64,000 bases of DNA. Origin: an uncultured Bacteroidaceae bacterium. Lineage in GTDB: Bacteria > Bacteroidota > Bacteroidia > Bacteroidales > Bacteroidaceae. Below, one piece after another: positions 25,355 to 33,217 of this stretch. The stretch spans positions 1-64,000 of the forward strand of contig CAJOLW010000002.1 in NCBI GenBank assembly GCA_905235525.1. Direction: 5' to 3'. Under the pieces are notes generated by a model. The model saw nothing but the letters and a program-made list of their open reading frames with translations. It was not told the origin of the DNA and made no database searches. A program made the translations under genes and the position numbers. Numbering within the stretch: the stretch's first letter is position 1; each line of letters begins with the position of its first letter.

Positions 25355-26182
25355 TTACGTCTTTGTCGCCATTTTTTTTAATATGTACTGTACACTTGCC
25401 ACATACTCCTCGTCGGTAGTAAGATGCTCGATAATCATCGGCATACAAGGATTCTCGTCAGTGGCTAAGTGCATGTATAAATCCAGATCCAGAGTTCCTT
25501 TGCCGCAGGCGCACTCTTCGAGTTGAAAAGTATATTCCTGTTTGAGTAGGATGTCCTTCAGGTGACAACTTACAATAGTGCCGTGGAGTTTCTGAAAGCA
25601 TTCTTCAAGGAACTCGTCGTGATAGAAATATCGTTGTGGGGTGGTAATCATGTTCACTACATCCAGATGGGTGCCGAACTCTGTGCGGTCAACGGCCTCT
25701 ATCAGATGCAGGTACTCGTCGGGGCTGCTCGGTATCATCCATGGCATGGATTCAATGCAGAATTTGGTGCGTTTGGGACGAGCGGTGTCAATAATCTGCT
25801 GGATCATGCGGACAGCCATTTCCCATAGTTCGGGGCTGAAGTTGTTACGATAGCCACCATCCCAACGTGGACCAAAGGGAGTCCCCACCACGTTCACACA
25901 GCATGCGGCACCAATGTCATCTGCCATACGAAGTTGATGGATGGCATAGTCAATCCAGCGTTTGCGTTCGTCAAGGTCGGCAGCCAGTGTGTTACGCCAC
26001 ACACCCACCTCGGCAATGGTCAACCCTGCTTCGTCCGCAGCCTTTTTATATGCCATGATCGTGTCCTCACCATCCAAATAGTTTACAGGGAAAACGACTG
26101 TTTGAAGTCCTAACGCCCTGTGCTTTGAAGCCCACTCTTCAGGTGAGCCATGTGTCAGAGAAGATGAAATGCCCAAATACAT
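25355..26182 (-). CDS. Sugar phosphate isomerase/epimerase-like TIM-barrel protein
   Basis: This 275-residue protein resembles xylose-isomerase-like TIM barrels (AP endonuclease 2 family). Supporting motifs are LTIAEVGVWRNTLA, FCIESMPWMIPSSPDEYLHL, GTHLDVVNMITTPQRYF, TIVSCHLKDILLK and MPMIIEHLTTDEEY, with Glu/Asp/His metal-ligand positions. It overlaps the FMN dehydrogenase stop by one base and ends the operon, so it probably acts on the oxidised or imported sugar derivative. The precise substrate is not deducible. Confidence 0.82.
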   Translation of the reverse strand: MYLGISSSLTHGSPEEWASKHRALGLQTVVFPVNYLDGEDTIMAYKKAADEAGLTIAEVGVWRNTLAADLDERKRWIDYAIHQLRMADDIGAACCVNVVGTPFGPRWDGGYRNNFSPELWEMAVRMIQQIIDTARPKRTKFCIESMPWMIPSSPDEYLHLIEAVDRTEFGTHLDVVNMITTPQRYFYHDEFLEECFQKLHGTIVSCHLKDILLKQEYTFQLEECACGKGTLDLDLYMHLATDENPCMPMIIEHLTTDEEYVASVQYILKKMATKT

Positions 26183-27066
26183 CAGAACGCCCTCCTGTGA
26201 ATGACTGTAGAATCCATTTTCTCTAACGAGCCGATTCCTGTACGAGCCATGACGCCTGCTAATTCGGCTGTCATTTCATCTATCCTTCGCGCTACAACTT
26301 GTGCTCCGCTCTTGAGCAGTGGCATCAAGTGACGACCCACGGAAACGGCTTTGGCACCGAGTGCTAAACATTTGTATGCGTCCATGCCACTCTCAATGCC
26401 ACAATCGACAAACACAGGAATGCTTCCGCTTGTGACTGAAAGAATGTCCTGTAGCACCATGAGTGGCGGTACGGCATAAGATATCATGCCGTGATGGTGA
26501 GACACCACGATTCCGGCGCATCCAGCCTTGAGACTTTTTTCGGCATCGTGTGGGCTGAGTACGCCTTTCACGATGAAAGGAATGCCTGCCGCTTGTACGA
26601 ACTCAGTCAGTTCGGCTGTCGATTTGGCTTTCATGGGCATCCCAAACACGTTGTCGAAACCTCCCTCGGAGTTGAAAGCATGGTCGATGTCCATTCCTAC
26701 GGCTATGCAGCCCTTTTTGACGGCATGTTTTATCTTGCGTAGTACTTCTCGATTGTCGGCATAAGGTTTGATGATTTTGATGGTTCGGGCACCTGTGGCT
26801 ACAATCGCCTCCAGTTCCTCATCGCTACCCATCCCGACCCAATGCACAGCACCACTTAAGGCTGCGGCGTGCGCATAGATGGTCATTCCGTCAGGTGTGG
26901 TGTTGTGTAAGTGTGACAGAGCGGCTGTCATGATCGGAGTATGGAAGTTCTCCCCAAACAGTTGCAATTGTGTGGAAGGAATCACTGAATCCACATATCG
27001 GGTCTCAACCAAGAGAGAATCAAAATAGTCCCTCGTAATTTTGTCAGAATTAGATGTGAGTTGCAT
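26182..27066 (-). CDS. FMN-dependent alpha-hydroxy acid dehydrogenase family protein
   Basis: The 294-residue protein fits the FMN alpha-hydroxy-acid oxidase/dehydrogenase TIM barrel. Motifs include TPIMTAALSHLH, IPFIVKGVLSPHDAEKSLKA (active-site Lys), GCAGIVVSHHHG (histidine of the usual SNHGG position), VFVDCGIESGMDAYKCLALG and AKAVSVGRHLM. It is shorter than lactate oxidases at about 350-400 residues and belongs to a Bacteroidales branch without a characterised substrate. It lies between a GPH symporter and a TIM-barrel isomerase, separated by two bases and a one-base overlap, suggesting oxidation of an imported hydroxy acid or sugar. Confidence 0.83.
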   Translation of the reverse strand: MQLTSNSDKITRDYFDSLLVETRYVDSVIPSTQLQLFGENFHTPIMTAALSHLHNTTPDGMTIYAHAAALSGAVHWVGMGSDEELEAIVATGARTIKIIKPYADNREVLRKIKHAVKKGCIAVGMDIDHAFNSEGGFDNVFGMPMKAKSTAELTEFVQAAGIPFIVKGVLSPHDAEKSLKAGCAGIVVSHHHGMISYAVPPLMVLQDILSVTSGSIPVFVDCGIESGMDAYKCLALGAKAVSVGRHLMPLLKSGAQVVARRIDEMTAELAGVMARTGIGSLEKMDSTVIHRRAF

Positions 27067-27068
27067 GT

Positions 27069-28487
27069 CTATCTCGCGTTGTTTGTTATTGCTGCATTGA
27101 TTTCGTCCATTTTCTCGTCGGTGAGTTCGTATTTCCCAATCACAAGGATGGCTAACACGAACAAGACGGCTGGTATCAGGGTGACGAGCCAGAGTATGCC
27201 TTGCTCTGCCATAGGAGTTTGGGTGGATGCTCCGGCTTTAAATCCTGCCCATGCCAAAACGAATCCGGGTATTACACCTCCTAAAGCCATGCCTGCTTTC
27301 ATGAAGATACATATTAAAGCGTTCACAATTCCAGCCACGCGTCGCCCCGATGCATATTCGCTGTAAGTTACCACCTCGGGAACGAGTGCCCACATGTAGC
27401 CTGTAGCCACCAGCACACCAGCACTCTTTACAAACTGTACCACGCAAAGTAAGGGGAAGCAGGACTTGAGGTTGGGGGTGGATACGAAGAGGTACATGAG
27501 GAGCATGGCTATAATGGCAATGCCAAGAAACATACGGAACATGCCATTTTTGCCGATTTTCCGTTTGACAGTTGGCACCATAGGAAGGAAGACGAAAGCG
27601 GGGATGGTGCCAAGCCACATGAACACTGTGGTCATGAAAGGCGTGGCTCTCATGTTATAGGTTATGAAATAGGAGTCCGCAGCATTGCTGATGCTCATGG
27701 TGGTGAAAGCGATGATGAAGAAGAAGGAGAGGATTCTAAGTGGACGATTCCTCACTAACTCCATCCAGAGGTCACTCACTTTCACGCTGGCAGTCTCGCT
27801 CTTGTCCATCACGATGCGTTCCTTGCTTCCGAAGAAACAGAAGATGAGCAACGTCAGTCCTGCCAGAGCAAAAATGCTCATGGTGATGAACCATGCCTGT
27901 CCTGCTTCTGGCGTATTATAGACAGTTTCCATCTGTCCTGTAGTTTTATCGAACACCTTGGGAGCAAATAGGGCTATTACCAGTGGCAGGGTCTTGATAA
28001 TCAGTCCTGCCAAATTGGCCATGATCATACGGACGCTGGTCAGTATGGTGATTTCGTCAGTGTCGCGTGTGAGTGAGGAACCCAGCGCTCCGTAGGGTAC
28101 ATTGATTAGTGTGAAACACATGCTCATGCCCACGTAGGTCACGTAGGCATATAACAAAGACCCGCTGAATCCATCCCAGAAACAGAGAATGGCGAATGCA
28201 GCAAGAGGAAGACCGCCAAAGAGAATCCATGAGCGGTACTTGCCCCAACGTGGATGTGATTTATCCACAAAGGCTCCTACCATTGGATCCCATATCACGT
28301 CAATGATACGAACAATTAGGAACATCACTGCTACTGCGGCGGAGTCAAGTCCGAATACATTGTTGTAGTAGAACAACAGCCAGATGCTGATAGTCTGATA
28401 TATCAGGTTTTGAGCCAAATCGCCTGAGCAATAACCGATACGTTCCCTCCAGGAAAGCCTGTAATATCCGTTATTAACTGCTTCCAT
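27069..28487 (-). CDS. GPH family sugar:cation symporter (MFS)
   Basis: This 472-residue inner-membrane protein has about twelve hydrophobic segments. Hallmarks of the glycoside-pentoside-hexuronide family are LSWRERIGYCSGDLAQNLIY near the start, DVIWDPMVGAFVDKSHPRWG, KYRSWILFGG and NVPYGALGSSLTRD. It imports a sugar or glycoside with Na+ or H+. It is the first gene of a tight three-gene operon, so its substrate is presumably processed by the following dehydrogenase and isomerase. Confidence 0.92.
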   Translation of the reverse strand: MEAVNNGYYRLSWRERIGYCSGDLAQNLIYQTISIWLLFYYNNVFGLDSAAVAVMFLIVRIIDVIWDPMVGAFVDKSHPRWGKYRSWILFGGLPLAAFAILCFWDGFSGSLLYAYVTYVGMSMCFTLINVPYGALGSSLTRDTDEITILTSVRMIMANLAGLIIKTLPLVIALFAPKVFDKTTGQMETVYNTPEAGQAWFITMSIFALAGLTLLIFCFFGSKERIVMDKSETASVKVSDLWMELVRNRPLRILSFFFIIAFTTMSISNAADSYFITYNMRATPFMTTVFMWLGTIPAFVFLPMVPTVKRKIGKNGMFRMFLGIAIIAMLLMYLFVSTPNLKSCFPLLCVVQFVKSAGVLVATGYMWALVPEVVTYSEYASGRRVAGIVNALICIFMKAGMALGGVIPGFVLAWAGFKAGASTQTPMAEQGILWLVTLIPAVLFVLAILVIGKYELTDEKMDEINAAITNNAR

Positions 28488-28529
28488 GTTATACTGATTC
28501 TAAAAACGGTTCATTTTGCAATTTCGGGG

Positions 28530-28560
28530 CAAAGATAATACAATTTGATTGAAATTCAAA
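28530..28560 (-). promoter_or_regulatory. Promoter of the GPH symporter operon
   Basis: On the minus strand TATCTTTG (28530-28537) and TTTG (28557-28560) are spaced by 19 bases. Confidence 0.7.
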
Positions 28561-28670
28561 TATCTTGCAAGACATTTGATGTTATATTCACTTATTTATT
28601 GGTGGATCACTCAGAATGCTACAAACTACTGTATGGCATTCAACAATAAGGATGAAAAAGGCTTTTTCCT

Positions 28671-28701
28671 TTTGTATTGTGCTCACTAATCCGTACCTTT
28701 G
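28671..28701 (+). promoter_or_regulatory. Promoter of the DUF486 gene
   Basis: TTTG at 28671-28674 and TACCTTTG at 28694-28701, spacer 19 bases, 21 bases before the ATG. Confidence 0.7.
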
Positions 28702-28722
28702 TAGCCCAAATCGAAAAAGGTT

Positions 28723-29094
28723 ATGATGAATGGATTTTATACGATACTGTTGCTGATAGGTAGCAATATCTTTATGACGCTGGCATGGTATGGACATCTG
28801 AAACTACAGCAGATGAACATCTCAAACAGTTGGCCCTTGTGGTTAGTGATTGTATTCTCTTGGGGCATCGCCTTTTTTGAATACTCTTTGCAGGTTCCTG
28901 CTAATAAGATTGGTTTTGTGGGTAACGGCGGACCTTATTCATTGGTGCAACTAAAGGTGATTCAAGAAGTGGTCTCTCTTACGGTTTTCACCATTATCGC
29001 CTCCTTCATGTTTCAAGGCGAACATCTGCATTGGAACCACGCAGCAGCCTTCCTCTGTTTGGTGGCAGCAGTTTATTTCGTATTCTGGAAATGA
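28723..29094 (+). CDS. DMT family protein, DUF486 type
   Basis: This 123-residue protein has four hydrophobic segments (TILLLIGSNIFMTLAWYGHL; PLWLVIVFSWGIAFFEYSLQ; TVFTIIASFMFQG; AAAFLCLVAAVYFVFW). The motifs VPANKIG and QLKVIQEVVSL are typical of DUF486, a small drug/metabolite-transporter-like family. No substrate is known. It is a single gene between its own promoter and the terminator shared with efp. Confidence 0.85.
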   Translation: MMNGFYTILLLIGSNIFMTLAWYGHLKLQQMNISNSWPLWLVIVFSWGIAFFEYSLQVPANKIGFVGNGGPYSLVQLKVIQEVVSLTVFTIIASFMFQGEHLHWNHAAAFLCLVAAVYFVFWK

Positions 29095-29134
29095 TGGCGA
29101 AGTACTTAAAACATGAGTGAAATATAAAGAAGAA

Positions 29135-29166
29135 GGGGAAGTGCTGTCAAGTGAAGCACTTCCCCC
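29135..29166. terminator. Bidirectional terminator between DUF486 gene and efp
   Basis: GGGGAAGTGCT pairs with AGCACTTCCCC across a ten-base loop between the two convergent genes. Confidence 0.8.
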
Positions 29167-29188
29167 TCTGTATGTATAGATGGATTGA

Positions 29189-29758
29189 TTATTTGCGTGT
29201 TACGTAAGAACCGTCGCGAGTGTCCACCTCGATCTGGTCGCCCTCGTTGATGAAGAGAGGCACACGAATTTCCACACCTGTTTCGAGTGTGGCGGGCTTG
29301 GTTGCGTTAGTGGCAGTGTTGCCAGCAAAGCCAGGCTCTGTGTAAGTCACGGTCAGCACCACTTTGACAGGTGCTTCAGCAGTGAGGATAGTGCCTGTTG
29401 ATTCGTCGATAGATGCCATCACCATCGTTTCGCCTTCTTTGAGGAAGTCACCGCCAGTGATGAGGTCTTTAGAAATGTTTACTTGCTCATAAGTGTCTGT
29501 GTTCATGAAGACCATTTCTTCGCCTTCTTTGTAGAGGTACTGGAACTGCTGGTGTGAAACCTGCACGTCGTCGAGTTTGGCAGAAACAATCCATGTGCGC
29601 TCGAGCACACGACCATCCTCCACGTTACGAAGTTTGGTACGCATCACAGTATTTCCCTTGCCTGGCTTCACGTGCAAAAAATCGATTACTACATAAATTT
29701 TGCCATCGTCAAGACGGAGGCATACACCTTTCTTAATGTCACCTGCTAAAATAGCCAT
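29189..29758 (-). CDS. efp: Elongation factor P
   Basis: At 189 residues this is full-length EF-P, which binds between the P and E sites of the ribosome and relieves stalling at polyproline. It has the three beta domains: a KOW-like domain 1 (GDIKKGVCLRLDDGKIYVVI, then FLHVKPGKGNTVMRTKLRNV with the modification-loop lysine in PGKGN), the central domain, and the C-terminal signature region TNATKPATLETGVEIRVPLF and DTRDGSYVTRK. It is monocistronic with its own promoter. Confidence 0.97.
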   Translation of the reverse strand: MAILAGDIKKGVCLRLDDGKIYVVIDFLHVKPGKGNTVMRTKLRNVEDGRVLERTWIVSAKLDDVQVSHQQFQYLYKEGEEMVFMNTDTYEQVNISKDLITGGDFLKEGETMVMASIDESTGTILTAEAPVKVVLTVTYTEPGFAGNTATNATKPATLETGVEIRVPLFINEGDQIEVDTRDGSYVTRK

Positions 29759-29812
29759 AGTTCAAATTACGATTTTAGTATTTACAATTATAATTCTTTT
29801 CAAAATCGAGTG

Positions 29813-29842
29813 CAAAGGTACTGAAAAAAAGTGAAAGGCAAA
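29813..29842 (-). promoter_or_regulatory. efp promoter
   Basis: On the minus strand TACCTTTG (29813-29820) and TTTG (29839-29842) have an 18-base spacer. Confidence 0.65.
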
Positions 29843-29934
29843 AAACTAAAAGTGAAAATCCCACCTTCGGCGAGGTCAAAATTGTGGAAAATCATTAAAA
29901 TGACAAAAAAACTTAGTGTTTTTTGGTTTTTTCT

Positions 29935-29965
29935 TTTGCTGATATCTTGAAATTCACTAATTTTG
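29935..29965 (+). promoter_or_regulatory. rpmH promoter
   Basis: TTTG at 29935-29938 and TAATTTTG at 29958-29965, spacer 19 bases. The rpmH leader is about 118 bases. The 29759-30088 gap otherwise shows only A-rich sequence and the divergent efp promoter. Confidence 0.65.
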
Positions 29966-30088
29966 CAGTCGTTTTCCGCGAATGTTGCGGCATTGAGGCG
30001 GTAAGATTGAATGAAAGGTACGATTTCTGAGTATCTTTGATGAAGTCAGGCAAAGAGAAAGATTAACAATAAATAATAGAATAAGACA

Positions 30089-30244
30089 ATGAAAAGAACA
30101 TTCCAACCTCACAACAGAAAGAGGATTAACAAGCACGGTTTCCGTCTGCGCATGCAGACAGCTAATGGACGCCGCGTTCTTGCCGCTCGTCGCAAGAAGG
30201 GTCGCAAGTCGCTCACCGTATCAAGTGAACATCACGGCAAATAA
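30089..30244 (+). CDS. rpmH: 50S ribosomal protein L34
   Basis: The 51-residue basic protein begins [20 protein letters not shown] and continues [20 protein letters not shown], the invariant L34 pattern, ending [11 protein letters not shown]. It is a component of the large ribosomal subunit. It has its own promoter and a strong terminator at 30248-30276. No dnaA or rnpA is next to it, so this is not the classical origin-proximal arrangement. Confidence 0.97.
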   Translation: MKRTFQPHNRKRINKHGFRLRMQTANGRRVLAARRKKGRKSLTVSSEHHGK

Positions 30245-30247
30245 GTA

Positions 30248-30276
30248 AAAGCAGAAGGAAACTTCTGCTTTTTTGT
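30248..30276 (+). terminator. rpmH intrinsic terminator
   Basis: AAGCAGAAG-GAAA-CTTCTGCTT followed by a T run. Confidence 0.9.
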
Positions 30277-30290
30277 TGTATCAAAAAAGT

Positions 30291-30386
30291 GTGAAAAGTG
30301 AAGTGTGAAAAGTGAAAAATCTAAGTAACCGAGCATCTGAATGGCAAGTAACTTAGATTTTTTACTTTTCACTCTTCACTTTTCAC
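30291..30386. repeat. Large inverted repeat with 36-bp arms
   Basis: The arms 30291-30326 and 30351-30386 are nearly perfect inverted copies built from GTGAAAAGTGAA units and a CTAAGT/ACTTAG end, around a 24-base loop. It sits between rpmH's terminator and the PASTA-gene promoter. It is too long for a normal terminator and could be a MITE-like repeat or a hairpin RNA. Confidence 0.8.
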
Positions 30387-30396
30387 TTAAAATGAC

Positions 30397-30404
30397 TAAC
30401 TTTG
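30397..30404 (+). promoter_or_regulatory. -7 box of the PASTA-rluD-type-ddl gene string
   Basis: TAACTTTG matches TAnnTTTG, 31 bases before the start at 30435, immediately after the large inverted repeat. Confidence 0.55.
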
Positions 30405-30434
30405 TCCCCATAAATAAAATATTGTACGCGCGAA

Positions 30435-31088
30435 ATGGCATTGAAGAATTTTTTTACAGGCAAATCTGGAGTTAAGTTTTGGGTGAACATCGTGATAATG
30501 GTGTTCGTCATTGTGGCTGTTCCTGTTGGTGCATTGTACATGCTGGATTCGTTCACGCATCATGGTGAAAAAATTGAAGTGCCCAATGTGGTGGGCAAGT
30601 CTGTATATGATGCAGAGACCATGCTGAAAGACCGTGGTTTGATGGCTTTGGTCGTTGACTCGGTGTATGACAAGCATGCACCACGTGGTTCTGTGTTGGA
30701 ACAGTCACCGAAGCCTGGTTATGAAGTGAAGGGCGGACGTATGGTTTATTTGACCGTTAACCTCAAAGGAGAGCCGATGGCTCAAGTGCCAGATGTGGTG
30801 GGTCATGGCTCATTACGTGAGGCTGTGGCACTGTTGCAATCGTTGGGGTTCAAGTTGACGGCGCACAAGCCTGTGCTGGGCAGACCGAAGGATTTGGTGT
30901 TGGGCGTGAAACAAGGCACTCGTGATGTGCATGCGGGAGAGACTATTCCGCGTGACCGCCCTTTGACTCTGGTGATTGGCGGTGGAGAAATAGACTCAAC
31001 CATTTATGGGGATGATTTTGATGTAGATGGAGACTTTGAAGGTGTAAATATAGATGAAGACGGAGAAGATTTCGACATTGAACTCTGA
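30435..31088 (+). CDS. PASTA domain membrane protein
   Basis: This 217-residue protein has one N-terminal membrane segment (VNIVIMVFVIVAVPVGALYM) and an extracytoplasmic part with two clear PASTA domains (KIEVPNVVGKSVYDAETMLK; AQVPDVVGHGSLREAVALLQ) and part of a third. The tail is strongly acidic (DDFDVDGDFEGVNIDEDGED). PASTA domains bind peptidoglycan or beta-lactam-like ligands; no kinase domain is attached. It overlaps the rluD-type gene by 35 bases and is followed by ddl, which suggests a cell-wall context. Confidence 0.9.
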   Translation: MALKNFFTGKSGVKFWVNIVIMVFVIVAVPVGALYMLDSFTHHGEKIEVPNVVGKSVYDAETMLKDRGLMALVVDSVYDKHAPRGSVLEQSPKPGYEVKGGRMVYLTVNLKGEPMAQVPDVVGHGSLREAVALLQSLGFKLTAHKPVLGRPKDLVLGVKQGTRDVHAGETIPRDRPLTLVIGGGEIDSTIYGDDFDVDGDFEGVNIDEDGEDFDIEL

Positions 31089-32115
31089 TGTGGATGAACT
31101 GGAGGATGACGAAACCTCTCAACTCTATGAGCATCATCGTATTGTAGCCGATAAGGGACAAAAACTTTTACGGGTGGACAAATTCTTGCTCACCCAGTTG
31201 TCTGGCACGAGCCGCAATCGTGTGCAGAAAGCAGCGGATGCGGGTTTCATCATGGCGAACGGGAAACCGGTGAAACGCTCTTATAAGGTGAAGCCTGACG
31301 ATGTGATTCAGGTGATGCTCGACCGTCCGCATTATGAGAACAAGATTACTCCTGAAGATATCCCGTTAGACATAGTGTATGAGGATGGTGACCTGATGGT
31401 CATCAACAAACCTGCCGGAATGGTGGTGCATCCGGGTTTTGGCAATTGGAACGGCACGATGCTGAATGCCATTGCATGGCACTTGAAGGATATGCCGCAG
31501 TACGACATCAACGACCCTGAGATTGGATTGGTGCACCGTATCGACAAGGATACGAGCGGACTTCTGGTGGTGGCAAAGACGGCAACGGCAAAGACAGGTT
31601 TGGGCTTGCAGTTTTTCAACAAGACCACCCAACGTGAGTATAATGCCTTGGTGTGGGGGAACTTTACGGAGGATGAAGGAAGAATAGAAGGTAACATCGG
31701 ACGTGACCCCAAGGACCGGATGCGGATGGCAGTATTTCCTCCCGACTCAGAGATAGGAAAGAGTGCTGTGACCCATTATTACATTCTGGAGCGTTTTGGT
31801 TATACGACTTTGGTGAAGTGTGTGCTGGAAACAGGAAGAACCCATCAGATTCGTGCCCACATGAAGCACATCGGTCACCCTTTGTTCTGCGACGAACGCT
31901 ATGGCGGTGATCAAGTGTTGAAGGGAACGAACTCATCGAAGTATCGTCAGTTTATAGACAACTGTTTCAAACTTTGTCCGCGCCAAGTCCTGCATGCCAA
32001 GACATTAGGGTTCGTGCATCCACGGACGGGCAAGGAGATGATGTTCAACTCGGAACTACCCGAAGACATCCAGTCGTTGTTGGAGAAGTGGAGAGGATAT
32101 GTAGGGGAAGTTTAG
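31054..32115 (+). CDS. rluD: RluD-type 23S rRNA pseudouridine synthase
   Basis: The 353-residue protein has an N-terminal S4 RNA-binding domain (RVDKFLLTQLSGTSRNRVQK) and an RluA/RluD catalytic domain with HRIDKDTSGLLVVAKT (catalytic Asp in RIDKD), then LETGRTHQIRAHMKHIGHPL. It isomerises uridine in large-subunit rRNA. The first residues (MKTEKISTLNSD) overlap the acidic tail of the PASTA protein by 35 bases in another frame. The start is not certain: a downstream start would reduce the overlap. Confidence 0.92.
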   Translation: MKTEKISTLNSDVDELEDDETSQLYEHHRIVADKGQKLLRVDKFLLTQLSGTSRNRVQKAADAGFIMANGKPVKRSYKVKPDDVIQVMLDRPHYENKITPEDIPLDIVYEDGDLMVINKPAGMVVHPGFGNWNGTMLNAIAWHLKDMPQYDINDPEIGLVHRIDKDTSGLLVVAKTATAKTGLGLQFFNKTTQREYNALVWGNFTEDEGRIEGNIGRDPKDRMRMAVFPPDSEIGKSAVTHYYILERFGYTTLVKCVLETGRTHQIRAHMKHIGHPLFCDERYGGDQVLKGTNSSKYRQFIDNCFKLCPRQVLHAKTLGFVHPRTGKEMMFNSELPEDIQSLLEKWRGYVGEV

Positions 32116-32156
32116 GGTTTAGGGCTGAGAGTTAAAGTTAGGGTTAAAGTTAAAGA
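32111..32156 (+). repeat. Telomere-like TTAGGG/TTAAAG intergenic repeat, copy 1
   Basis: Short degenerate hexamers (TTTAGGG, GTTAAAGTTAGGGTTAAAG) fill the gap between rluD and ddl. Related strings recur at 33167-33211 and, inverted, at 41455-41488. Confidence 0.7.
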
Positions 32157-32170
32157 TATAATAAATAAAG

Positions 32171-33169
32171 ATGAAAAAAGTAATTGCAATCGTAGCAGGC
32201 GGTGACAGTTCTGAACATGATGTGTCGCTGAGAAGTGCGGCAGGCATTGATTCATGGATTGACAAAGAGAAGTACGACGTTTACATCGTGGAGGTGAGTC
32301 ATCAGGGTTGGGTGGCACACTTGCCGAATGGTAGGCAATCTGCAGTGTATCGCCATAATTTCACGTTCAAGGACGAGTGGGGAAAGGATATCCGCCCCGA
32401 TTATGCCTATATCACGATTCATGGCACTCCAGGAGAGGATGGTACGTTGCAGGGCTATTTCGACCTGCTCGGCATTCCTTATTCAACGAGTGGTGTGTTG
32501 GTGGAGTCAATGACTTTCAACAAGTTTGCCTTAAACCAGTTCCTGAAAGGGTTTGGCGTGAAGGTGGCAGAAGACGTATTGGTTCGTCAGGGTCAGGAGA
32601 TAGATGCCCAGCAGTTGGTTGACAAGGTGGGTTTACCCTGTTTCATCAAGCCCAATGGAGGCGGTTCCAGTTTTGGTGTGACCCACTGCAAGACTTTGGA
32701 GGATGTCATGCCCGCCATTGAAAAGGCGATGGAAGAATGCCCAGAAGTGTTGGTGGAGAGTGAACTGAAGGGTGTGGAGATTAGCAATGGTGTCTATAAG
32801 ACCAAGGCAACAGGCATGCACGTGTTGCCAATTACAGAGGTGGTGCCCAAGACCGATTTCTTTGATTATGATGCCAAGTACAATGGCATGGTGGAGGAAA
32901 TCACACCGGCACGTCTGTCAGACGAGACAACCAAGCGCGTACAGGCACTCACCGCTGCCATCTATGACATCTTGGGTGCTTCTGGCTTGATTCGCATCGA
33001 CTATATCATCAGCAAGAACGAGGCTGGAGAAGATGTGATCAACATGTTGGAAATCAATACGACACCAGGCATGACTCCCACAAGTTTCATTCCTCAGCAA
33101 GTACGTGCCGAAGGCAATGAAATGAAGGACATGCTAAACGCTATCATCACCGACAAATTGGAGGAGTAG
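32171..33169 (+). CDS. ddl: D-alanine--D-alanine ligase
   Basis: This 332-residue ATP-grasp enzyme joins two D-Ala residues for peptidoglycan precursor synthesis. It has the N-terminal AIVAGGDSSEHDVSLRSAAG, the Ddl motif TIHGTPGEDGTLQGYFDLLG followed by IPYSTSGV, the ATP-grasp segment LPCFIKPNGGGSSFGVT, and the Mg-binding end MLEINTTPGMTPTSF. It follows the rluD-type gene after a telomere-like repeat and precedes an acyltransferase after another copy. Confidence 0.96.
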   Translation: MKKVIAIVAGGDSSEHDVSLRSAAGIDSWIDKEKYDVYIVEVSHQGWVAHLPNGRQSAVYRHNFTFKDEWGKDIRPDYAYITIHGTPGEDGTLQGYFDLLGIPYSTSGVLVESMTFNKFALNQFLKGFGVKVAEDVLVRQGQEIDAQQLVDKVGLPCFIKPNGGGSSFGVTHCKTLEDVMPAIEKAMEECPEVLVESELKGVEISNGVYKTKATGMHVLPITEVVPKTDFFDYDAKYNGMVEEITPARLSDETTKRVQALTAAIYDILGASGLIRIDYIISKNEAGEDVINMLEINTTPGMTPTSFIPQQVRAEGNEMKDMLNAIITDKLEE

Positions 33170-33211
33170 GGTTTAGAGTTAAAGTTAGGGTTAACGTTAA
33201 TGTTAAAGTTA
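33167..33211 (+). repeat. Telomere-like TTAGGG/TTAAAG intergenic repeat, copy 2
   Basis: GGGTTTAGAGTTAAAGTTAG followed by GGTTAACGTTAATGTTAAAG occupies the ddl-acyltransferase gap and resembles copy 1. Confidence 0.7.
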
Positions 33212-33217
33212 TAGATT

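Noticed and set aside
30089-30244. Replication origin next to rpmH
   Set aside because: No dnaA, rnpA or DnaA-box cluster is seen near rpmH, so proximity to an origin is not supported.
32111-33211. True telomere or linear-replicon end
   Set aside because: The TTAGGG strings are short, degenerate and lie between co-directional housekeeping genes.
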